DNA of 11,115 nucleotides from Clostridia bacterium. GTDB lineage: Bacteria; Bacillota; Clostridia; Christensenellales; Aristaeellaceae. Within the stretch, counting starts at the first letter, position 1; each line of letters starts with the position of its first letter. Below the pieces are notes generated by a model that was not told where the DNA came from, did no database searches, and saw only the letters and a list, made by a program, of their open reading frames with translations. This document shows positions 1 to 6,152 of this stretch, piece after piece. The DNA lies in assembly GCA_017620115.1 (NCBI GenBank), contig JAFZRB010000164.1:1-11115 (forward strand), read 5' to 3'. Position numbers and translations under genes: made by a program.

Positions 1-2092
1 GCTGGGGGGTGGGTTCGGGCGTGTCCGTCGGCTCGAGCGCAGGATCGGGCGTGGGTTCGGGGGTGGGCTTGGGCGTGGGCGCGTCGCCCTCCCCGTTCGC
101 CGCGGCGTTCAGCTGCCGGAGCGCGGCCTCGTCTTCCTTCTCGTCCGAGGCCAGCGCGGTCAGCGTGGGCGCGCGGTCGGGCTCGGGGTTGCGCTCGATG
201 TTGTAGTCGTTGTTGATGTAGTTCAGAGTGGTGCTGCCGGCGATGCCGCTGGTATCCAGCGCCAGCTTGTGCCGCGCGTTGAGCCGCGTCTGCAGCATGG
301 ACACGGCCATGCGGGTGGAATCGTCGTACAGGCCGTTGGGAGTGCCCCTGAGCCAGCCCAGCTCGATCAGCCGGGTCTGCAGCCAGACGATGGCGTCCTT
401 CCCGGAATCCGGCCCGATCGTCTCGGAATAGACCACCTCGGGCTCGGGCGTGGCCGTGACCTCGGGCGCGGGCGTATATTCGATGACGGCCGGGCGCTGC
501 GGCGCGCGCGTCCAGCGCAGCCAGGTCATGGTGATCTCGTCCGCGTTGCCGTCGGTGGGCAGCACCACGTCGGGGTTGACGCTGTTCAGGTATTTTTGGA
601 AATCGCTCAGCGCCATGCGGGTGGCGTTGTCGTAAACGCCGGTGAGCTGGCTCGCGTCCAGCCAGCCCAGCTCGATCAGGCGGCTCTGCACCTCGAGCGT
701 GGTCTCCTCCGAGGGGATGAACGGCGTGGGCGAGGGCGTCGGCTCTGGCGTGGGTTCGGGCGTGGCGGTCGGCTCGGGCGTGGCGGTGGGTTCGGGCGAA
801 GGCGTGGGCTTGGGCGTCGCCGTGGGCAGCGTCTCCGGCAGCGGCAGCGCGCCTTCGCGGTTCGGGTTCCACGGCGCGTCGTCGCGGTTCAGCCAGCCCA
901 CCGTCACCTCGCCGGCGAAGCCGTCCACCTCCATGGTGGCGTCGTAGCGGTCGTGAATGAGCTGCTGGAAGTCGCGCACGGCCTTCCTGGTCTGGTCGCC
1001 GTAATAGCCGGTGGGTTCGTCGATGTCCAGCCAGCCCAGCTCGATCAGGCGGCTCTGCAGCGCGCTCACGAGGCGCTCCGGCGTGTTTTTGTTCACCAGC
1101 ACCGGCTCCAGCGTCACGCGCGGCGTGGGTTCGGGCGTGGGCTCGGGCGTTTCGCCGTCGAGCGGCAGCGCGGTGGCGTTCGGGTCGAAGCCCTCGGGCA
1201 GGGCGGTGGGGATCTCGGTGGTCAGCGTGGCCGGGTCGGGCGTGGCGCGCAGCCAGTCGGGCTCGTAGTCCTCCGGGATGGGGGTGTTGGTGGCCACGTT
1301 GTTGTTGATGGTGTTGCCGCCGTCCTGGTACTGCCAGCCCTGCGTGGGCGCGACGATGTTGCCGAAGCTGTCCGTGGCGCTCAGCGTGGGCATGGGCGTC
1401 TGCGTGGGCGCGGCCCACACGTCCAGCGGCGAGCCGGAGCCGGCGGGCTGTTTGGTGGCGTCCTGGCCGCCGCGGGTCACGTAATAAACCCCGCCGCCCA
1501 CGAGCAGCAGCACGATGAGCAGCGCCGCCAGCGTGGTGAACGCGTTCCTGCGGGGTTTCCCGCCGTCCTCGTCCTCGTCGAGCTCCGTCTTGCGGTCGTC
1601 GTCGGGCTCGCGCCTTTTCCTTCGGGGTTCGACGGCCTTGCTGGCGGGTTCGTCGGCTTCCTCGCCCTCGGGCTTCCTGCGGCGCAGCACCACGTAGAGC
1701 GTGCCGTTCTCCTCGAAGCAGGGCATGGCCTTTTCGGGGTCGTCGGCCGATTCGGCGCGCGCGCGGGTCTCGGCCAGCCGGGCTTCGAACTCCTCCTCCA
1801 TGCCGGGCAGGGGGCGCAGCTCGTTGGAGCCGTCGTCGCGGCCGGCGACGCCCCGGGGCATGAATTCGCGGATGCGCATCTTGCGCTCGCGGCGCAGGTC
1901 GTAAACGGCGTACACGATGCCGGAAGCGTCCTGCCCGGCCGCGCGGCCCACCAGGAAGCGCCCGCCGATGATCTCGCCGGGGGCGAGGTGGTTCTTCAGA
2001 AGCGGCGCGTTCGCGTCCCGGCCGCAGTGCGGACACACGTCCTGCCCGCCGTTGTCCTCCATGCAGAACATACAGATCCTTCCGGTATCCAT
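1..2092 (-). CDS. Zinc-ribbon / truncated kinase-lobe / TM / peptidoglycan-binding-repeat membrane protein (3' end outside window)
   Basis: Seen: 697 codons are in the window and the frame runs off the left edge. The ATG lies 7 nt after CAGGAGG and 2 nt after the stop of the HAD-Tmk gene, so the two are probably cotranscribed. Residues 7-23 form a CxxC...CPHC zinc ribbon. Residues 36-79 match the start of clostridial zinc-ribbon Ser/Thr kinases, but the glycine loop is degraded (GRAAGQDASG) and the usual VAIKEF is MRIREF, so the catalytic lysine is Arg. Residues 124-136 (FEENGTLYVVL) match the last N-lobe strand; then the kinase stops, with no HRD or DFG motif. A basic/acidic linker leads to a membrane helix (about 184-205; basic residues before it imply N-terminus in). 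Outside lie three PG_binding_1-like repeats (about 337-402, 462-530, 565-625; core LQSRLIELGWLD) joined by TPEPTP-rich linkers. Inferred role: wall-anchored structural or sensory protein without kinase activity. Confidence 0.85.
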   Translation of the reverse strand, partial: MDTGRICMFCMEDNGGQDVCPHCGRDANAPLLKNHLAPGEIIGGRFLVGRAAGQDASGIVYAVYDLRRERKMRIREFMPRGVAGRDDGSNELRPLPGMEEEFEARLAETRARAESADDPEKAMPCFEENGTLYVVLRRRKPEGEEADEPASKAVEPRRKRREPDDDRKTELDEDEDGGKPRRNAFTTLAALLIVLLLVGGGVYYVTRGGQDATKQPAGSGSPLDVWAAPTQTPMPTLSATDSFGNIVAPTQGWQYQDGGNTINNNVATNTPIPEDYEPDWLRATPDPATLTTEIPTALPEGFDPNATALPLDGETPEPTPEPTPRVTLEPVLVNKNTPERLVSALQSRLIELGWLDIDEPTGYYGDQTRKAVRDFQQLIHDRYDATMEVDGFAGEVTVGWLNRDDAPWNPNREGALPLPETLPTATPKPTPSPEPTATPEPTATPEPTPEPTPSPTPFIPSEETTLEVQSRLIELGWLDASQLTGVYDNATRMALSDFQKYLNSVNPDVVLPTDGNADEITMTWLRWTRAPQRPAVIEYTPAPEVTATPEPEVVYSETIGPDSGKDAIVWLQTRLIELGWLRGTPNGLYDDSTRMAVSMLQTRLNARHKLALDTSGIAGSTTLNYINNDYNIERNPEPDRAPTLTALASDEKEDEAALRQLNAAANGEGDAPTPKPTPEPTPDPALEPTDTPEPTPQ
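351..1059 (-). repeat. Three near-identical DNA repeats coding for the wall-binding motif
   Basis: A segment of about 31-33 bases encoding QSRLIELGWLD recurs at 1027-1059, 658-690 and 351-381. The first two copies are identical over the segment; the third differs at a few bases. Between them are GC-rich hexamer-like tracts (plus strand GGGTTCGGGCGT and variants) coding for Thr-Pro-Glu-Pro linkers. Such tracts favour slippage and recombination, so repeat number may vary between strains. Confidence 0.8.
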
Positions 2093-2094
2093 GC

Positions 2095-3378
2095 TCAATC
2101 CTCCTGTCGGCCCGCCAGCGCGGCGATGAGCGCGCGGCGGGTGTCGGCCTCCACGGCCTCGATGGAGCGGTCGCCGTCGATCACGGCGATGCGCTCCGGG
2201 TTATCCCGCGCCAGGCGCAGGTACGCGCCGTACACGGCGTCGGTAAATTCCTTCTTTTCGAGCTCGAGCCGGTCGGGCTGGCTGACCGCGAGGCGGCGGC
2301 GAAGAGCCTTATCCGGGTTCAGGTCGTAAAACAGCGTTTTATCGGGCATAAGCCCCTTCACGGCGGGCTCGTTGACGGCGCGCACCAGCTCGACGCCCAG
2401 ATTGCGCCCGCCGCCCTGGTAGGCCATGCTGGAATCGAGGAACCGGTCGCACAGCACCACCGCGCCGCGCGCGAGCGCCGGCCGGATGACCTCGAAAACG
2501 TGCTGCGCGCGCGCCGCCGCGTACAGCAGCGCCTCGCACTCGGCGGTCATGCCCGCGGAGCCCACGTCCAGGATGATCTCGCGGATGCGCTCCGCGATGG
2601 GGCAGCCGCCCGGCTCGCGGGTGGAGACCACCTCGTAGCCGCAGGAGGCGAGCCACCCGGCGGCGCGCTTCATCTGCGTGGTCTTGCCGCAGCCGTCCGT
2701 GCCCTCGAAGCTGACGAACACGCCGGGGGCGGCGGGGGAGCCGTCCAGCAGGAACCGTTCCAGCGCGGCCACGTCCTCCGCGATGTACGAAGCGCCGGCT
2801 CCCTCCAGCTCTTCGCGGGAGCCGTAGCCGTACAGCGCGCCTATGCCGTCGATCCCGTTGGCCAGCGCGCCCTCCATGTCGCCCGCGCGGTCGCCCACCA
2901 TGCAGGCCCGCGCGTATTGTTCGGGCAGCGCGCGGCGCACCAGCGCGGGCTTGTCCGCGTGGTGGTCGGTGGGGGAAATGGCCGCCAGGCGGTCGATGAA
3001 CGGCGCGAGGCCGAAATACTCGAGGATGCGCCGCGAGGATTCCTCCGGCTTGCCCGTGGCCACGGCGATATACGCGCCGTTCGCCTTGAGCGAGCGCAGC
3101 AGCGGCGCGATGCCCATGTAGACCGAGTTCTCCCGCCAGCCCACGGTGGTGAAGCGCTCGCGGTACACGCCCACGGCGCGGATCGCGTCCTCCTCCGTCA
3201 TGCCCGCGATGTCCATGAACGATTCCATCAGCGGCGGGCCGATGTAGCGGCGCAGCGCGGCGCTGTCGGGCACCGGGCGGTTCATTTTCTCCAATGCATA
3301 TTGGACGGATTTTGTGATGCCGGGTTCCGATTCCGTCAGCGTTCCGTCCAGGTCAAAGATTACGGCGTCGTATTTCAC
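2095..3378 (-). CDS. tmk: HAD-family phosphatase fused to thymidylate kinase
   Basis: 427 residues from a GTG start. Residues 1-212 are a HAD hydrolase of the phosphoglycolate phosphatase type: motif I FDLDGT (nucleophile Asp9, Asp11), motif II Thr108 in VATGKP, motif III Lys143, motif IV GDRAGD (Asp163, Asp167). Residues 218-425 are a near-full-length dTMP kinase: P-loop GTDGCGKT (226-233), REPGG (254-258), DRFLDSSMAYQG (311-322). The kinase half makes dTDP from dTMP with ATP in the cytoplasm; the substrate of the HAD half is unknown. The GTG at 3378 is preferred because GGAGG lies 8 nt upstream. An ATG at 3477 would add 33 low-complexity residues and sits at the predicted transcription start, leaving no room for a ribosome site. 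The frame is intact through the Ser-Pro-Ala-Ala-Pro linker, so this looks like a real fusion. The wall-binding membrane protein follows after 2 nt. Confidence 0.88.
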   Translation of the reverse strand: MKYDAVIFDLDGTLTESEPGITKSVQYALEKMNRPVPDSAALRRYIGPPLMESFMDIAGMTEEDAIRAVGVYRERFTTVGWRENSVYMGIAPLLRSLKANGAYIAVATGKPEESSRRILEYFGLAPFIDRLAAISPTDHHADKPALVRRALPEQYARACMVGDRAGDMEGALANGIDGIGALYGYGSREELEGAGASYIAEDVAALERFLLDGSPAAPGVFVSFEGTDGCGKTTQMKRAAGWLASCGYEVVSTREPGGCPIAERIREIILDVGSAGMTAECEALLYAAARAQHVFEVIRPALARGAVVLCDRFLDSSMAYQGGGRNLGVELVRAVNEPAVKGLMPDKTLFYDLNPDKALRRRLAVSQPDRLELEKKEFTDAVYGAYLRLARDNPERIAVIDGDRSIEAVEADTRRALIAALAGRQED

Positions 3379-3408
3379 GATTCTGTCCTCCGACGATGCG
3401 GGCGAGAG

Positions 3409-3435
3409 GGGGAAGGATTGGGAATTGCTAATTTT
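3409..3435 (+). repeat. Copy 1 of a dispersed GGGGAAGGA...AATTGCTAATTTT motif
   Basis: GGGGAAGGA (3409-3417) is followed by AATTGCTAATTTT (3423-3435). The same pair, in the same order and orientation, is found at 6068-6098. This copy lies in the predicted leader of the HAD-Tmk gene, where GGGAA/TTCCC can pair on either side of the AT-rich core. Two copies in 11 kb, both between genes, suggest a small dispersed intergenic element. Confidence 0.5.
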
Positions 3436-3482
3436 TCCCTTTCCTCCCCCCGCTTTCCCGCGGTCATTCTGCTTCATCCTAT

Positions 3483-3511
3483 ATTGTACTCATCCCGAGC
3501 GTCGTTTGCAA
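3483..3511 (-). promoter_or_regulatory. Sigma-A-type promoter for the HAD-Tmk operon
   Basis: On the minus strand TTGCAA (3511-3506) and TACAAT (3488-3483) are 17 nt apart. Transcription would start near 3476, giving a leader of about 100 nt before the GTG at 3378. The rest of the divergent gap, 3512-3672, holds GC-rich then AT-rich sequence in which I see no further gene or clear signal. Confidence 0.65.
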
Positions 3512-3672
3512 GCGCGCGCAGATAAATAATCCGCAAACTTCCGCGGGGCGTTTTATGCGGGAGCGCGGCGCGGCATGCGCGCGCTTGCGTTGAGAAATGT
3601 GTTTTTATACGTTAAATGAATCGAAGGCATTGTAAAATTGCAGATTTCCCGCGTTTCTCCCCGGAAATCCGC

Positions 3673-3701
3673 TTGAATTCGGATGTATTATGCGCTATAA
3701 T
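3673..3701 (+). promoter_or_regulatory. Sigma-A-type promoter for serC-serA
   Basis: TTGAAT (3673-3678), a 17-nt spacer and a perfect TATAAT (3696-3701). The predicted start near 3708 leaves a leader of about 47 nt containing GGGGAGG at 3741-3747. No attenuator or riboswitch fold is evident in so short a leader. Confidence 0.8.
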
Positions 3702-3754
3702 ATGCCATATTTTTGTAGCCAGACTTTATAGATATTCATTGGGGAGGTTTGGAT

Positions 3755-4834
3755 ATGGAACGCGTTTATAACTTCGCCGCAGGGCCCGCCGCGATGCCGC
3801 TGGAGGCGCTGGAAACCGCCGCGCGGGAGATGTGCTGCTACGGCTCCACGGGCATGTCCGTGATGGAAATGAGCCACCGCTCGAAAATGTATCTGCCCAT
3901 CTATGAGGAAACCGTCGCGCTCGTGAAGGAGCTCATGCACGTGCCAGACGACTACGCCATCCTGCTCCTGCAGGGCGGCGCGACGCTGCAGTTCGCCGCG
4001 ACCGCCATGAACCTCATGACCGGCTCCGGCCGCGCGGACTACATCGACAGCGGCAACTTCGCCCACGGCGCGCTGACTGAGGCGGCCAAGTACGGCAAGG
4101 TGAACGTTGTGGCGTCCTCGCGCGAGGAGAACTACCGGTTCATCCCCGCGTGGGACAAGGCTTCCTTCGATCCGCAGGCGGACTACTTCTACATCACCAC
4201 CAACAACACCATTTTCGGCACGCGCTACACCGCCCTGCCCGACACCGGCAGCGTGCCGCTGGTGGCCGACATGTCGTCGAACATACTGTCCGAGCCATAC
4301 GACGTGAGCAAATTCGGCGCGATCTTCGCGGGCGCGCAGAAGAACATCGGCCCGGCCGGGCTCACGCTGGTGATCGTGCGAAACGACCTTCTGGGCCGCT
4401 GCATGCCCATCACGCCCAAGATCATGGACTGGGGCAAGCAGACCGAGAACGCCTCCATGATCAACACCCCGCCCACCTACGCCATCTACATGGCGGGGCT
4501 GTGCCTCAAGTGGCTGAAGAAGCAGGGCGGCGTGGAGGGCATCGCGCCGGTGAACGAGGAGAAGGCGAAGCTGCTCTACGACTTCATCGACAACAGCCGC
4601 CTGTTCAAGGGCACGGCCGACCCGGCGTTCCGCTCGCGCATGAACGTGACCTTCGTGACCGGCTCGCCCGACACCGACGCCGAATTCGTGAAGCAGGCGG
4701 CGGCGAAGGGCCTGGTCAACCTGAAGGGCCACCGCCTGGTGGGCGGCATCCGCGCCAGCATCTACAACGCCATGCCCATCGAGGGCGTGAAGGCGCTGGT
4801 GGAATTCATGAAGGAGTTTGAGAAAAATGTTTAA
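3755..4834 (+). CDS. serC: Phosphoserine aminotransferase
   Basis: 359 residues, normal length for SerC. This PLP enzyme converts 3-phosphohydroxypyruvate and glutamate to O-phosphoserine and 2-oxoglutarate, step two of serine synthesis, in the cytoplasm. Visible family signatures: YNFAAGPAAMP at the N-terminus, GMSVMEMSHRS (33-43, substrate-binding His41/Arg42), LQGGATLQF (72-80, cofactor phosphate cradle), VADMSSN (170-176, Asp172 under the PLP ring), GAQKNIGPAG (193-202, Lys196 Schiff base), and GHRLVGGIRASIYNAMP near the end (Arg333). The ATG at 3755 is 7 nt after GGGGAGG; a TTG at 3749 would crowd the ribosome site. First gene of a two-gene operon; its last 8 bases overlap serA. No serB lies in the window. 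Confidence 0.96.
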   Translation: MERVYNFAAGPAAMPLEALETAAREMCCYGSTGMSVMEMSHRSKMYLPIYEETVALVKELMHVPDDYAILLLQGGATLQFAATAMNLMTGSGRADYIDSGNFAHGALTEAAKYGKVNVVASSREENYRFIPAWDKASFDPQADYFYITTNNTIFGTRYTALPDTGSVPLVADMSSNILSEPYDVSKFGAIFAGAQKNIGPAGLTLVIVRNDLLGRCMPITPKIMDWGKQTENASMINTPPTYAIYMAGLCLKWLKKQGGVEGIAPVNEEKAKLLYDFIDNSRLFKGTADPAFRSRMNVTFVTGSPDTDAEFVKQAAAKGLVNLKGHRLVGGIRASIYNAMPIEGVKALVEFMKEFEKNV

Positions 4835-5993
4835 CATCAAAACGCTGAACAGCATTTCCCCGGTGTATAAAAACGTGCTCGCGGAGAGCGAGTTCGCCGT
4901 CGGCGCGGACGTCGAAAATCCCGACGCCATCATCGTGCGCAGCGCCGACATGCACGAGATGACGCCCCCCGCCTCGCTGCTGGCCGTGGGCCGCGCGGGC
5001 GCGGGCTACAACAACATCCCCACCGAGGCGTTCGGAAAGAAGGGCATCGTTGTGTTCAACACGCCCGGCGCGAACGCCAACGCCGTGAAGGAGCTGGCCG
5101 TGGCCGCGCTGCTGATGGCCTCCCGCGACATCGTGGGCGGCATCGAATGGGCGAAAACCCTCAAGGGCAAGGGCGCGGAGGTGCCCAAGCTGGTCGAGAA
5201 GGGCAAGAGCCAGTTCGTCGGGCCCGAGCTGATGGGCAAGACCATCGGCGTGGTCGGCCTGGGCGGCGTGGGCGGCCTGGTGGCCAACGCCGCGGCGGAC
5301 CTCAAGATGCGCGTGCTGGGCTACGATCCGTTCATCTCCGTCGAGAACGCCTGGAAGCTCTCGCGCAAGATCGTGCACATGACCAGCCAGGACGAGATGC
5401 TGCCCCAGTGCGACTACCTCTCCATCCACGTGCCGCTGATGGACACCACGCGCGGCTCGTTTGGCGCCGACGTGTTCGCGAAGATGAAGCCGGGCGCCGC
5501 GCTCATCAACCTGGCCCGCGGCGAGCTGGTGAACACGCCCGACCTGCTGGCCGCGCTCGCCTCCGGAAAGCTGCGCCGCTACGTGACCGACTTCCCGAAC
5601 GACGACGTGATCGGCGTTCCCGGCGTGGTGGCCATCCCGCACCTGGGCGCGTCCACGCCCGAGAGCGAGGACAACTGCGTGGACATGGTGAGCCGCCAGC
5701 TGGAGGATTACCTGAAGTTCGGCTCCATCGTCAACGCCGTCAACTACCCCGCCTGCCCGCTGGGCGCGACGTTCAAACACCGCCTGACCGTGCTGCACGC
5801 CAACGTGCCCAACACCGTCGGCCCGATCACCTCGCAGGTGGCCGCGCAGGGCGTCAACATCGACAACATGGTGAACAAGTCCCGCGGGGAGTTCGCCTAC
5901 ACCGTGCTCGACCTGGACGAGCCCGCCTCGCAGCAGACCATCGACCGCATCGCCGCGCTGGATTTCATCTACCGCGTGCGGTACTTCCAGTAA
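4827..5993 (+). CDS. serA: D-3-phosphoglycerate dehydrogenase, short form with ACT domain
   Basis: 388 residues. NAD-dependent oxidation of 3-phosphoglycerate to 3-phosphohydroxypyruvate, the committed step of serine synthesis; its product feeds SerC. Visible: RAGAGYNNIP (57-66), Rossmann motif GVVGLGGVGG (141-150), the NAD-selecting acid Asp167 in GYDP, catalytic Arg231 in NLARGEL and His272 in IPHLGAST. Where E. coli SerA has the catalytic glutamate (TEP), this protein reads DFPNDD, so an Asp (about 259) probably serves. A C-terminal ACT domain (about 318-388, HRLTVLHANVPNTVGPITSQ onward) suggests serine feedback control; the intervening ASB domain of long SerA forms is absent. The ATG at 4827 is 10 nt after AAGGAG, inside the end of serC, implying translational coupling. 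A TTG nine bases earlier is less likely. A terminator follows. Confidence 0.95.
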   Translation: MFNIKTLNSISPVYKNVLAESEFAVGADVENPDAIIVRSADMHEMTPPASLLAVGRAGAGYNNIPTEAFGKKGIVVFNTPGANANAVKELAVAALLMASRDIVGGIEWAKTLKGKGAEVPKLVEKGKSQFVGPELMGKTIGVVGLGGVGGLVANAAADLKMRVLGYDPFISVENAWKLSRKIVHMTSQDEMLPQCDYLSIHVPLMDTTRGSFGADVFAKMKPGAALINLARGELVNTPDLLAALASGKLRRYVTDFPNDDVIGVPGVVAIPHLGASTPESEDNCVDMVSRQLEDYLKFGSIVNAVNYPACPLGATFKHRLTVLHANVPNTVGPITSQVAAQGVNIDNMVNKSRGEFAYTVLDLDEPASQQTIDRIAALDFIYRVRYFQ

Positions 5994-6009
5994 CAGCCGT
6001 CATATGGAG

Positions 6010-6050
6010 CGCCCCGGCCGGGCTCTTTTTCCTGGCCGGGGCGGTTTTTT
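6010..6050 (+). terminator. Intrinsic terminator of the serC-serA operon
   Basis: CGCCCCGGCC (6010-6019) and GGCCGGGGCG (6034-6043) form a perfect 10-bp GC stem around a 14-nt loop, followed by T6 at 6045-6050. It starts 17 nt after the serA stop. The minus strand lacks a T-run after the stem, so it should not stop transcription of the convergent GH9 gene. Confidence 0.93.
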
Positions 6051-6067
6051 GGCTGCGACAGGGAAAA

Positions 6068-6098
6068 GGGGAAGGAGCAATTAGCAATTGCTAATTTT
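6068..6098 (+). repeat. Copy 2 of the GGGGAAGGA...AATTGCTAATTTT motif, with an 18-bp palindrome
   Basis: GGGGAAGGA (6068-6076) is followed by AATTAGCAATTGCTAATT (6079-6096), a perfect palindrome. It lies between the convergent serA and GH9 genes. It shares both blocks and their orientation with the copy at 3409-3435. Without T-runs it is not an obvious terminator, though the palindrome can form a hairpin in either transcript. Confidence 0.5.
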
Positions 6099-6152
6099 AT
6101 GTCGCGCCTTTATGCTGACGCCATCGCCTTTCCCGCGCGCCCTTTTCGCCCC

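Noticed and set aside
1..1150. Regular GC-rich repeats that could suggest a CRISPR array or VNTR
   Set aside because: They stay in frame, code for Thr-Pro-Glu-Pro linkers and wall-binding motifs, and lack constant repeats with unique spacers.
269..2329. 686-codon plus-strand open frame
   Set aside because: It is antiparallel to the wall-binding protein and part of the HAD-Tmk gene. Its product is an Arg/Gly/His-rich string without motifs, as expected for a shadow in GC-rich DNA.
3379..3477. Upstream ATG (3477) for the HAD-Tmk gene, adding 33 residues
   Set aside because: The ATG coincides with the predicted transcription start, and the added residues are encoded by a repeated intergenic motif. 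GTG at 3378 has GGAGG at proper spacing.
3695..5798. Long minus-strand frames across serC and serA
   Set aside because: They are Arg/His/Val-rich shadows of two well-supported enzymes, with no ribosome sites.
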